Numbered from the stretch's first letter, positions 1 through 7,997 are shown. The stretch is DNA of 34,687 bases from Selenomonadaceae bacterium (GCA_017477125.1 JAFUXN010000132.1:1-34687); one strand, 5' to 3'. Made by a program: numbers and translations. The notes: generated by a model not told the origin, from the letters alone.

Positions 1-1
1 G

Positions 2-334
2 CCTGTGATCGGAGGCGCGGACACGTTGAGGATCGCGGTGACCGGTGACCTTCCTCCGCTCGATCTGATCCGCGCGGACGGAACGCCGGCAGGATTCAAC
101 ACCGCCGTGCTTGCAGAGATCAGCAATCGTATCGGGAAGAATTTCGAGCTCGTGAGCGTCGACAGTGCGGCGCGATCGGCGGCGTTGGCAGCGGGCAAGG
201 TCGACATCATCTTTTGGGTGCGCGTGCCGGAGAACGATAACCTCTTCCCGCTCAACGCGGATCGTCCCGATGGTGTTGAGATATCCGACAGTTATTTCTC
301 TGATGAGATCGTGCACGTCGGCAAAACCAAATGA
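2..334 (+). CDS. Polar amino-acid ABC transporter substrate-binding protein, 3' part
   Basis: The reading frame is open from the window edge, so the N-terminus lies outside. The visible 110 residues match the opening lobe of an SBP_bac_3 domain: a strand LRIAVTGDLPPLD, then DGTPAGFNTAVLAEI, then AAGKVDII. Such proteins sit outside the membrane and hand polar amino acids to the permease. The chain stops after ISDSYFSDEIVHVGKTK, where a normal domain would cross into its second lobe. Either this is the trailing half-domain of a longer two-domain protein, or the C-terminus has been lost; I favour the first because the operon looks intact. The stop overlaps the permease start (ATGA, 331-334). Substrate cannot be told. 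Confidence 0.8.
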   Translation, partial: PVIGGADTLRIAVTGDLPPLDLIRADGTPAGFNTAVLAEISNRIGKNFELVSVDSAARSAALAAGKVDIIFWVRVPENDNLFPLNADRPDGVEISDSYFSDEIVHVGKTK

Positions 335-996
335 GCGACGCACTCTATAACATTCTGATCAAGGGCGGCTCGTGGCAGACGATCCTCGGCGGGCTTTGGG
401 TGACGATCCAAATCTCCGTCGCGTCGCTCGCATTAGGCACATTGCTCGGCGCGGCAGTGTGCCTTCTTCGTATGAGCCGCTCTAAAATTTTGAGCACCTC
501 CGCGCGGATTTACATATCGATCATCAGAGGCTCGCCCGTGCTCATGCTCCTGATGCTGTTGTTCTACGGAGTGCTGGCGGGCTCGGGGCTAAAGCCGTTG
601 ACGGTGGCGATCGTGACCTTCAGCCTGCACACCGCCGCCCACGTCGCAGAACTCATTCGCGCATCGATCTTGGCGCTCGACCATGGACAAGTCGAGGCGG
701 CTCGCACGTTGGGCTTCTCTCGATGGCAAGCGTTCAGGTTGATCGCACTGCCGCAGATCGTTCGCATCGCTAGCCCCGTCTATCAGTCGACGATCGTCAA
801 TCTGATCCAATGGACGAGCGTGGTCGGCTACGTGACCATCACCGATCTCACGCGCGTGATCAACAACACCGCGTCGCGCACCATGGAGCCGCTGTTGACG
901 ATCACGATCGGCATGCTGATCTATCTGGCGCTGTCTTATGTGGTGTATGGTATCTTTGCGTTGACGGATCGGAGGGCGAATGATGAGCATCATTGA
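331..996 (+). CDS. Polar amino-acid ABC transporter permease (HisM/GlnP type)
   Basis: Inner-membrane permease of 221 residues, the usual length for the HisM/GlnP family. The early segment RGSPVLMLLMLLFYG (about 66-80) corresponds to the family's RGTP-type motif. The cytoplasmic EAA loop that docks the ATPase is visible from about residue 122 (EAARTLGFSRWQAFRLIALP). Several hydrophobic helices surround it. It starts inside the stop of the binding-protein gene and its end overlaps the ATPase gene by 17 bases, so the three are translationally coupled. Transport of a polar amino acid or a similar small solute is the family role; the actual substrate is unknown. Confidence 0.92.
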   Translation: MSDALYNILIKGGSWQTILGGLWVTIQISVASLALGTLLGAAVCLLRMSRSKILSTSARIYISIIRGSPVLMLLMLLFYGVLAGSGLKPLTVAIVTFSLHTAAHVAELIRASILALDHGQVEAARTLGFSRWQAFRLIALPQIVRIASPVYQSTIVNLIQWTSVVGYVTITDLTRVINNTASRTMEPLLTITIGMLIYLALSYVVYGIFALTDRRANDEHH

Positions 997-2089
997 AGTG
1001 CGCGGGCTCAAAAAATCGTTCGGCGATCTCAACGTGCTCAACGGGATCGATCTCGACGTCGACGAGGGCGAATGCATTGGGATCATCGGCGGATCGGGTT
1101 GCGGCAAATCGGTCTTCCTCCGTTGCCTCGAATTGTTGGAGGTTCCCGACGCGGGACGGATCATGATCGACGGGCTTGAGATCACCGCCAATGACGCCGA
1201 CGTTGATCACATTCGACGACACATGGGCATGGTCTATCAGCGATTTCATCTGTTCCAACATCTGAACGTGATGGAGAATTTGATCCTGGCGCCGACGATT
1301 CTTTTGAAGATGGATCGGTCGACGGCGATCGCGAAGGCTGAAGGACTGTTGTCGACGGTGGGACTGCTCGGCAAAAAGTTTGAATATCCGAGTGTGTTGA
1401 GCGGCGGTCAACAACAGCGCATAGCGATCTGCCGCTCGTTGATGATGGAGCCGAAGATCATGTTGTTCGACGAGCCGACCAGTGCGCTCGACCCGACGAT
1501 GGTCGGCGAGGTGCTTGCCGTCATTCGCATGCTCACCAAGCGGCGGCTGACCATGTTGATCGTGACGCATGAGATGAACTTTGCGCGCGAGGTATCGGAT
1601 CGGATATTGTTCTTCGCAGAGGGCGGCATCTATGAGCAGGGCGCGCCCGATCAAATATTCGATGCGCCGTCGCGACCGTTGACGGTGTCGTTCATCAATC
1701 GGCTGAAGTATTTCCATTATGAGATCGCTCAACGCGAATTCGATCTGATCGAGATGCAGAACGAGATCATGTTGTTCGGCGAGAAGTACGGGCTGGGCTC
1801 GATGGAGATCAATCAGATACAAGTTTGTTGCGAAGAATATTTGATGGTGGTGCTCGAACGCGGGTACGGTGCGGACGATCGGATCGACATTGAGATCGAT
1901 ATCGTGTACTCGGAGGCGGCGGAGCAGATTGAGATCGCATTCGGAAGTCGCGGGCGGCAGTATGATCCGTTGGCGGCGGTCGACGAGGAGAACTTGGACG
2001 ATTTGGGGCTGATGGTGCTGGCTCGACTGCCGCACTCGCATGAGTATGAGTATGTCGACGGCATCAATCGCATGAAGTTTATTCTTTGA
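980..2089 (+). CDS. Amino-acid ABC transporter ATPase (GlnQ type) with anti-sigma/HATPase-like C-terminal domain
   Basis: Residues 1-240 form a complete GlnQ-type ATPase: Walker A GGSGCGKS (37-44), Q-loop at Q87, signature LSGGQQQR (140-147), Walker B ending in FDEP (163-166) and switch His in VTHE. GlnQ proteins normally end near residue 240-250. This one carries about 120 further residues (roughly 250-369) with the layout of an RsbW/SpoIIAB-like anti-sigma ATPase: a helix CCEEYLMVVLERGY where the N-box would be, alternating strands, GRQYDP, a DLGLMVLARL segment and a closing GINRMKF strand. The N-box Asn is replaced by Val and the G-box Asp by Ser, so nucleotide binding there is doubtful. 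The extension is probably regulatory (inference). GGAGG at 971-975 serves the ATG at 980. Confidence 0.9.
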   Translation: MMSIIEVRGLKKSFGDLNVLNGIDLDVDEGECIGIIGGSGCGKSVFLRCLELLEVPDAGRIMIDGLEITANDADVDHIRRHMGMVYQRFHLFQHLNVMENLILAPTILLKMDRSTAIAKAEGLLSTVGLLGKKFEYPSVLSGGQQQRIAICRSLMMEPKIMLFDEPTSALDPTMVGEVLAVIRMLTKRRLTMLIVTHEMNFAREVSDRILFFAEGGIYEQGAPDQIFDAPSRPLTVSFINRLKYFHYEIAQREFDLIEMQNEIMLFGEKYGLGSMEINQIQVCCEEYLMVVLERGYGADDRIDIEIDIVYSEAAEQIEIAFGSRGRQYDPLAAVDEENLDDLGLMVLARLPHSHEYEYVDGINRMKFIL

Positions 2090-2137
2090 TCCTGATCAAC
2101 GATCGAAGGCAGCGGTTGGGGCGACGATGAAAGGGAC

Positions 2138-2332
2138 GGGCGTCCGCCTCTCGAATGGGGCGGCTCGCCCTAATTCATGGTCAACGGCTTAAAGGTCGAC
2201 GGCGGCGATCGAAGAACGGGCGCCCGCCTTCCCAAGGGGGCGGCGCGCCCTTAACCATGGTCGACGGCTTAAAGGTTGACGGCGGCGATCGAAGAACGGG
2301 CGCCCGCCTCCACACGCGGCGGCTCGCCCCTA
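2138..2332 (+). repeat. Array of three GC-palindrome units, 80-base period
   Basis: This fills the 299-base gap between the ABC operon and ecfA1. Three units begin at 2138, 2218 and 2298, exactly 80 bases apart. Each has a left arm like GGGCGCCCGCC, an 8-10 base loop and a right arm like GGCGGCTCGCCC, so each can fold into a strong hairpin. The stretches between units are also nearly identical (both contain ACGGCTTAAAGG and GGCGGCGATCGAAGAAC). The same element occurs inverted at 22567-23066 and in this orientation at 34444-34687. There are no U-tracts, so these are not typical terminators. No gene is seen in the gap. Confidence 0.85.
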
Positions 2333-2388
2333 CCTTCTTCGTCAACAAAACGATTTGCGGATTTTCATGGGCGGGATAATTTTTTTTG

Positions 2389-3183
2389 ATGGTGACACTG
2401 TTGATAGAGATAAAGGATTTAAGCTATAAGTACGAAGAGCGATTGGCGCTCGACGAGATCAATTTGACGATCGGCGACGGCGAGTTCATAGCGATCATCG
2501 GAGCGAACGGTTCAGGCAAGTCGACGCTCGCCAAAAATCTCAACGGACTGTTGACGCCGACCGAAGGGCGAGTGCTCGTTGACGGCATAGACACGACGGT
2601 TGATGTGTGGACGGTGCGAACGAAGGTCGGCATGGTGTTTCAGAATCCCGATAATCAGATCGTGGGAGCGATCGTTGAGGACGACGTTGCGTTCGGACCG
2701 GAGAACCTTGGCGTCGATCCGATCGAGATCAGACGACGGGTTGATGAAGCACTCTCGACAGTCGGCATGCTCGAGTACAAAACGTTTTCGCCTTATAAGT
2801 TGAGCGGCGGACAGAAACAGCGTGTGGCGATCGCGGGAGTGCTGGCGATGCAGACCAAATGCATCGTGTTTGACGAGGCGACGGCGATGCTCGATCCGCG
2901 CGGACGATCCGAAGTGTTGTCGACAATCGAGCAACTGCATGCGAAGGGCATGACGATCATATTGATCACGCACTTCATGGAAGAGGCGGCGCGGGCGTCA
3001 AGGGTGGCGGTGATGTCTGGCGGCAAGATCGTTCGACAGGGCTCGCCGCTCAAAATTTTTTCCGACGTGAAATTTTTGGAGCGGATCGGTTTGGAGGTTC
3101 CGATGACGGTTCAATTGGCAGCGCGCTTGCGGTTGAAAAATGTTTTGACCGTCGACGATTTGGTTGGAAGGCTGAGACGATGA
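2389..3183 (+). CDS. ecfA1: Energy-coupling factor transporter ATPase EcfA1
   Basis: First ATPase of the ECF module, which with EcfA2 and EcfT powers exchangeable substrate-binding S-components for vitamins or metals. Of 264 residues, the diagnostic ones are Walker A GANGSGKS (38-45), Q-loop FQNPDNQI (83-90), signature LSGGQKQR (137-144), Walker B VFDEATAMLDP and H194. DEATxML is typical of EcfA1 rather than ordinary importers. ATG at 2389 is taken as the start; TTG at 2386 or 2401 are alternatives, and the upstream GGGCGGGAT is only a weak ribosome site. It overlaps ecfA2 by four bases (ATGA). No S-component gene is in the window. Confidence 0.93.
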   Translation: MVTLLIEIKDLSYKYEERLALDEINLTIGDGEFIAIIGANGSGKSTLAKNLNGLLTPTEGRVLVDGIDTTVDVWTVRTKVGMVFQNPDNQIVGAIVEDDVAFGPENLGVDPIEIRRRVDEALSTVGMLEYKTFSPYKLSGGQKQRVAIAGVLAMQTKCIVFDEATAMLDPRGRSEVLSTIEQLHAKGMTIILITHFMEEAARASRVAVMSGGKIVRQGSPLKIFSDVKFLERIGLEVPMTVQLAARLRLKNVLTVDDLVGRLRR

Positions 3184-3971
3184 TTCGATTGAGCGATGTG
3201 AGTTATACGTACGCGAAGGGCACGCCGTTTGAGAAGACGGCGTTGTTTAATGTTGAGCTCGAGATCGGCAACGGCGAGTTCATTGCGATCGTCGGCAGCA
3301 CGGGTTCGGGCAAGTCGACGTTGATTCAAGTGATGGCGGGGCTGTTGACGGTCGAGGGTGTGACTTCCGACGGCAGGATCGGCTTGGTGTTTCAACGCCC
3401 CGAGGATCAATTGTTTGAGGAGACCGTTGAGGCTGAGCTCGCCTTTGCTCCAAAGAATTTCGGTTGCAAGCCCGAGGAAATTGCTCGTCGAGTGACCGAC
3501 GCCATGAGACAAGTCGGACTGCCCGATCAATATCGATTGGTATCACCGTTGAAGTTGAGCGGCGGCGAGCGTCGACGAGTAGCGATCGCGTCGATCCTGT
3601 CGATGCAACCGAGCACGTTGATCCTCGACGAGCCGACGGCGGGGCTCGATGCTCGTTCAAAGGCTCAACTGCTCGATGAGATCAAACGATTGAACGACGG
3701 CGGCACGACGATCCTGATGGTCACTCACGACATGGACGCCGCGGCTCGTCTTGCGCAACGGATCATTGTGATGAGCGACGGGCGAGTGATCGCCGACGGT
3801 GATCCGCGCGGAGTATTCGGCAGAGCTGACGTGATCGAGCGTGCGGGCTTATCGCGACCGACGAGCATGGCGATCCTGGATCGATTGAGGGCGAAGGGCG
3901 TCGAGATTGAAAGCGACGCGATCGACATTGACGAGTGCGAGGCGAGGATCAGAAAATGTTTCAAGATGTGA
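3180..3971 (+). CDS. ecfA2: Energy-coupling factor transporter ATPase EcfA2
   Basis: Second ATPase of the ECF module, 263 residues. Walker A GSTGSGKS (39-46), Q-loop FQRPEDQLFEET (71-82), signature LSGGE (126-130), Walker B LILDEPTAGLD and switch H183 are present; the QLFEET run is characteristic of EcfA2. The distance from the Walker A Lys (45) to the Q-loop Gln (72) is 27 residues against 40 in the neighbouring EcfA1, so the beta-strand region between them is about 13 residues shorter. All catalytic residues remain, so activity is expected. It starts in the ecfA1 stop and its last 16 bases overlap ecfT. Confidence 0.93.
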   Translation: MIRLSDVSYTYAKGTPFEKTALFNVELEIGNGEFIAIVGSTGSGKSTLIQVMAGLLTVEGVTSDGRIGLVFQRPEDQLFEETVEAELAFAPKNFGCKPEEIARRVTDAMRQVGLPDQYRLVSPLKLSGGERRRVAIASILSMQPSTLILDEPTAGLDARSKAQLLDEIKRLNDGGTTILMVTHDMDAAARLAQRIIVMSDGRVIADGDPRGVFGRADVIERAGLSRPTSMAILDRLRAKGVEIESDAIDIDECEARIRKCFKM

Positions 3972-4747
3972 CGTTGGGGCAGTACTTCCCGGGCGATTCG
4001 ATCTTGCATCGGCTCGACCCGCGGACGAAAATATTTTCTCTGCTCGCGCTGTTGGTGATGATCTTCTCCGCCGACGATCCGATCGAATACTTGATGTTGA
4101 CGGCGACGGTCGGGCTGTTGGTGGCGCTGTCCGGGATCAATTTGACGGCGGTGTTGAGAGCGATCAAGCCGTTGCGATGGATCATCCTGTTCACGTTCGT
4201 GATCCACTTGGTGAGCCACGACGGCGAATTATTGTTTCGAGCGTGGATATTCAACGTGACCGACGAGGGACTTCGCGAAGGATTTCTGATCAGCTTGAGG
4301 CTGGTACTGATGATCGTGGCGTCGTCTCTGCTGACGTTCACGACGTCGCCGTTGAAGTTGACCGACGCGACCGAACGATTGTTGACGCCGTTGAAAGTGA
4401 TTGGAGTGCCTGCGCACGAGCTGGCGATGATGATGACGATCGCGTTGCGATTCATCCCGACGCTGCTCGATGAGGCGGACAAGATCATCAAGGCGCAGAA
4501 GATTCGCGGGCTCGACATCGAGCATGGAAATTTCATCAACCGATTGAAGATGATGGTGCCGATCCTCGTGCCGCTGTTCCTGTCGGCGTTCCGTCGAGCG
4601 GATGATCTTGCAATGGCGATGGAGGCTCGTTGCTATCGCGGAGGAGAAGGGCGCACGCACATGAAATCGTTGGCGATCGGATCGAGCGATTGGATCGCGC
4701 TGGCGGTCGTCGCGTTGATGGTCGTCGCCTTCGTTTGGATTAAATGA
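3956..4747 (+). CDS. ecfT: Energy-coupling factor transmembrane protein EcfT
   Basis: Membrane scaffold of the ECF transporter, linking EcfA1/EcfA2 to S-components; 263 residues. The N-terminal LDPRTK (20-25) is a family hallmark. Hydrophobic helices lie around 26-60, 72-88, 110-130 and 245-262. The two coupling-helix motifs that touch the ATPases are visible as AQKIRG (180-185) and MEARC (222-226). ATG at 3956 is chosen because GAGG lies just upstream, and it gives the usual overlap with the preceding gene; an in-frame ATG at 3935 would add seven residues lacking family similarity. In many Firmicutes truA follows directly; here it lies 7 kb away. Confidence 0.93.
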   Translation: MFQDVTLGQYFPGDSILHRLDPRTKIFSLLALLVMIFSADDPIEYLMLTATVGLLVALSGINLTAVLRAIKPLRWIILFTFVIHLVSHDGELLFRAWIFNVTDEGLREGFLISLRLVLMIVASSLLTFTTSPLKLTDATERLLTPLKVIGVPAHELAMMMTIALRFIPTLLDEADKIIKAQKIRGLDIEHGNFINRLKMMVPILVPLFLSAFRRADDLAMAMEARCYRGGEGRTHMKSLAIGSSDWIALAVVALMVVAFVWIK

Positions 4748-4748
4748 T

Positions 4749-4778
4749 TTGACGCTCTTCGACGATAAATGTTAGACT
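4749..4778 (+). promoter_or_regulatory. Probable sigma-A promoter for the RTX-like gene
   Basis: TTGACG at 4749-4754 and TAGACT at 4773-4778 are 18 bases apart, and the -10 has an upstream TGT giving an extended -10. It lies directly after the ecfT stop and 38 bases before the next ATG. No regulatory palindrome was seen. Confidence 0.6.
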
Positions 4779-4815
4779 GACTATCCAATTCAATCGAGAG
4801 GCAGGCTCTATCTCT

Positions 4816-7695
4816 ATGAACACCATCAGAAACGATTCAACATCGAACACGCTCATAAGCGGGACGTCCGACGATGACTCCGTTGCCAACTACGCGTCGA
4901 ACGTCACCATCAACACCGCGGCGGGCAACGATACGATCTACAATTCGAGCGCCGCGCCGACCGTCGTCGCCAACGCGGGCAACGGCAATGATGTCGTTTA
5001 CAATTACGCGTCGCGCGTGACGATCGATGCGGGCGACGGCAACGATTTTGTTCAGAACTCAAGCGACGCGTCGCGGGCGATCGTCGACGGCGGCAAGGGC
5101 AATGACTCGATCCACAATTACGGCTCGAACGTCACGGTCGGCGGCGGCGACGGCAATGATTATATCTTCAACAGAGGCTCGCGAGTTTCAATCAACGGCG
5201 GCGCGGGCAATGATACGATCGTCAATCGCGGGTCAAGGGTCATGGTGCTCGGCGGCGACGGCAACGATCGGATCACCAACAGCGGCGAGAACGCCACTCT
5301 CAACGCCGGCGGAGGCATCAACACCGTCGTCGCCTCCTACGACGTGCCCGAGCTCATTCAAATCTCCGACGGCGCTCTTCTCGTCGAGAACTTCAATTAC
5401 GACGACACGATTCAGATCGCAAACGGTTCGCTCGAGAGTTTCAACACCGACGGCGGCAATCTGATCCTCAACGTTTCCAACGGCAGCTCCGTCACGCTCA
5501 AGAACATGACCAACCACGCCATCACCATCGCCGACGCAAGCGGCTCGAGCTCAACTGCAATTTACGGCAACGGTTACTCGCCGCTCGACGTCATTCGCAA
5601 TTTCATGCGCTCGATCCGTTACAGCGCATCGACCGCCGGAACCGACAAACTCAACGAGGCGATCAGAGCCTGTTCGGATTTCAATTCGATCCAAAACGTC
5701 GTCGACCAAATGATCAGCGATCGGGAGAACGCTGCCGACGCCAAAACTTTCCTCGAAGACTACTGCGGGATCATTCTCGGCAACGACGACACGGGAGCGA
5801 TCACCGGTTGGGACGCGGGCGGGCTCGTCGCCAAGGACATCGATTCGATCATGGTTGAGACGTTGCCCGCCGACACGTTGAGCAGTCTCGATGGCGCAAC
5901 TTACTCCAAGGGCAGGCTCAACATCACCTACACACAACGGGAGAGTTCTCTGTCGAGCGAGCAAAAGAAAATTTTGCAGGGCGCTTACAGTTGGTGGGTC
6001 GAGGAGTCGGCGGCGCTCATCGAAGAGTCGTTCGGGATTACCTTCGACGATGATAACGTCACTCTCAGCGTCATAGATGATTCCGCATCAAGTTATTGGG
6101 GCACGACGAACAACATATCCGACGGCAATGTCGTAGTGCTCAATCTCAAGTATACCACCTTCGACGGCGATGATGATCTCGATGCAAATTCCATCGATCG
6201 ATGTCTCGCGCATGAGCTCACTCACGTTGCGCAGAATGTTTATCTGTCGACCTTCCCGCAATTCATGAAGGAGGGCATGGCGGAGCTCACCGGCGGCGTC
6301 GACGACACTCGCCTCAACAGCATCAATCAGATCATGTCGAACGTCGACAGCCTTGCCGCTTATCTCGACCTGTCCAATTACAGAACAGGCAACCGATATT
6401 ATTACGCGTCGGGCTACATGTTTTGGCGCTACCTTGCCAAACAGGCGTCCGATGCCTACGACGGTTCGAAGACGTATGCGTTTTCGGAAGATGCTCTGCT
6501 CGAGGGGACGTCGGGCGACGATCTGTTGACGGCGTGGGGCGCGGGGCTCACCGTCGACGGCGGAGCGGGCAACGATACCATCAACGCACTCGGCTCCGAT
6601 AATCCTCACGTGTACAAATTTGGGAGCGACAGCGGTCAAGATGTGGTGCTCGGCTATTCGAGCGGAGATGCGATTCTGATCTCAATCGATGAGGAATATT
6701 CGACGACGAGTTCGGGCAATGATCTGATCATCGATGTCGGCAGCAGTCGAATGACGTTGAAGGACGCGGCGGACGAAACTCTCAACGTCGTCAATCTGAT
6801 CGTCAACAGCGATGATTCGATCAAAGTGAGCGGCACGTCGGAAGATGATCTGATCATCAACAGCGGCGCGCGTGTTACGATCGATGCGGGCGAGGGCGAT
6901 GATACGATCGTCGGTTCGGATTACGGCGAGCGATTTTTGTTCAACTATCTTTCGGGCGACGATATCATCACCAATTTTGGAGTGAACGACACGCTCAAGA
7001 GCACGAAAGGCTCAATCAAATCGATCGCGACAGTGGGCGATGATGTTGTGATCTCGCTGAAGAGGTCTTCAACGTTGGCGACGGTGACGTTGCTCGACGC
7101 GGCGGGCTACACATTCAAGAAGTCGGGCTCATACGTGACGGTGATCGATACGATCAGCAACGACTCGGACGGCGTGACGCTCAACGGCACGTCGAAGGCG
7201 GAGGTTATCATCAACAGCGGCTCGAACGTGACGATCGACGCGGGCAAGGGCAATGATACGATCACGGGTTCGAGCGGCGGCGATCGGTTCTTGTTCAATT
7301 ACGAGTCGGGCAATGACGTCATAACCAACTTCGGCGTCGACGACACGTTGCAGAATACGGCGGGCACGATGAGTTATAAGAAGTCGGGCGATGATTACGT
7401 GGTGAAGATCAAGCGCGGGGCGACGAGCGCGACGATCACCCTGCTCGACGTCGCGACGGATTACAAGCTCAAAAAGAAAGGCAAGACGATCACGTTGAAG
7501 GCTAAGAGCGGGTCGAGCGCTCAAGAGGCGGCGGACGATTATTGGTTCATAGAGGAGCCGACGAATGAATCACCGTTGAGCGAGATCGTTGAGCCTGAGG
7601 CGGCGATCGATCTGTCGACGGATTTCATGGCTGAGACGCTCGAGCGGAAGACGGACGCATTGCTCGGCGCAAGTCGGCATCGGCTCAAAAAATAA
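4816..7695 (+). CDS. RTX-like repeat protein with embedded zinc-metalloprotease-like domain
   Basis: A 959-residue acidic protein without a Sec signal peptide. Residues about 15-160 and several C-terminal blocks (about 560-600, 675-715, 800-840) contain GxGNDTI-type nonapeptides that in RTX proteins bind calcium and fold as beta-rolls; many are the variant G-[DA]-G-N-D. Residues about 370-550 hold a gluzincin-like domain with HELTH (466-470) and a downstream KEGMAEL whose E486 or E490 could be the third zinc ligand. This resembles Peptidase MA/flagellinolysin-type domains (from memory of the family). Type I secretion is expected but no type I secretion gene is nearby. No pore-forming toxin domain is visible. 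It has its own promoter (4749) and terminators (7770-7934). Confidence 0.85.
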   Translation: MNTIRNDSTSNTLISGTSDDDSVANYASNVTINTAAGNDTIYNSSAAPTVVANAGNGNDVVYNYASRVTIDAGDGNDFVQNSSDASRAIVDGGKGNDSIHNYGSNVTVGGGDGNDYIFNRGSRVSINGGAGNDTIVNRGSRVMVLGGDGNDRITNSGENATLNAGGGINTVVASYDVPELIQISDGALLVENFNYDDTIQIANGSLESFNTDGGNLILNVSNGSSVTLKNMTNHAITIADASGSSSTAIYGNGYSPLDVIRNFMRSIRYSASTAGTDKLNEAIRACSDFNSIQNVVDQMISDRENAADAKTFLEDYCGIILGNDDTGAITGWDAGGLVAKDIDSIMVETLPADTLSSLDGATYSKGRLNITYTQRESSLSSEQKKILQGAYSWWVEESAALIEESFGITFDDDNVTLSVIDDSASSYWGTTNNISDGNVVVLNLKYTTFDGDDDLDANSIDRCLAHELTHVAQNVYLSTFPQFMKEGMAELTGGVDDTRLNSINQIMSNVDSLAAYLDLSNYRTGNRYYYASGYMFWRYLAKQASDAYDGSKTYAFSEDALLEGTSGDDLLTAWGAGLTVDGGAGNDTINALGSDNPHVYKFGSDSGQDVVLGYSSGDAILISIDEEYSTTSSGNDLIIDVGSSRMTLKDAADETLNVVNLIVNSDDSIKVSGTSEDDLIINSGARVTIDAGEGDDTIVGSDYGERFLFNYLSGDDIITNFGVNDTLKSTKGSIKSIATVGDDVVISLKRSSTLATVTLLDAAGYTFKKSGSYVTVIDTISNDSDGVTLNGTSKAEVIINSGSNVTIDAGKGNDTITGSSGGDRFLFNYESGNDVITNFGVDDTLQNTAGTMSYKKSGDDYVVKIKRGATSATITLLDVATDYKLKKKGKTITLKAKSGSSAQEAADDYWFIEEPTNESPLSEIVEPEAAIDLSTDFMAETLERKTDALLGASRHRLKK

Positions 7696-7769
7696 AAGTG
7701 CGCCCGCCCGCCTGCCCTCGGGGCGGCTCGGGCTGATATTCAAGGCGGCGACTCTTGATTGGAAGCAGA

Positions 7770-7812
7770 GCGCGGCGGTCGTCGAATGTCGAGACGGCGC
7801 CGCGCCTTTTTT
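7770..7812 (+). terminator. Intrinsic terminator of the RTX-like gene, copy 1
   Basis: Perfect 8-base arms GCGCGGCG (7770-7777) and CGCCGCGC (7798-7805), with partial pairing inside, followed by six T residues (7807-7812). Confidence 0.8.
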
Positions 7813-7891
7813 ACTTACCAACGACGAATTGAACTCCATACGTGGCGGCTCGGGCTGACGTTCAAGGCGGCAGCTCTTGATCGGAAGCAGA

Positions 7892-7934
7892 GCGCGGCGG
7901 TCGTCGAATGACGAGACGGCGCCGCGCATTTTTT
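7892..7934 (+). terminator. Intrinsic terminator, copy 2
   Basis: Same arms as copy 1 at 7892-7899 and 7920-7927, followed by T residues at 7929-7934. The inner stem pairs better here (GTCGTC with GACGAG, one mismatch), so this copy has been maintained rather than decayed. Confidence 0.8.
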
Positions 7935-7997
7935 ATTACCAATGACGCATTGAGCTCCGCCAATCGGTATCGGCTCAAAGAAATTTTTAAAGGAATA

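Larger units (their letters stand above)
7723..7964 (+). repeat. Tandem duplication of a 121-base unit downstream of the RTX-like gene
   Basis: Two copies begin at 7723 and 7844 with GGCGGCTCGGG, then run in parallel (TTCAAGGCGG, CTCTTGAT, GGAAGCAGAGCGCGGCGG, GTCGTCGAATG) to the end of a hairpin and T-run. They fill most of the 358-base gap before the RND gene. A diverged GC-palindrome element sits just upstream at about 7700-7735. After the second copy, 7941-7982 echoes the last codons of the RTX-like gene (7651-7692), suggesting the duplication once included the gene's 3' end. Confidence 0.8.

Noticed and set aside
902-2041. Long open frame on the minus strand opposite the ABC ATPase
   Set aside because: It is antisense to an obvious ATPase gene, gives a His/Arg-rich composition and has no family match; a by-product of GC-rich codon use.
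2138-2332. CRISPR-like array (regular spacing, palindromic repeats)
   Set aside because: The stretches between repeats are nearly identical rather than unique, the repeats vary, only three units exist and no cas genes are present.
2155-2379. Possible 74-residue protein across the repeat array
   Set aside because: It consists of translated palindrome units, lacks a ribosome site and has no plausible fold.
4816-7695. Haemolysin/cytotoxin assignment for the RTX-like protein
   Set aside because: GGxGxD-like repeats alone do not make a toxin; no pore-forming or acylated lysine region is visible, while a protease-like motif is.
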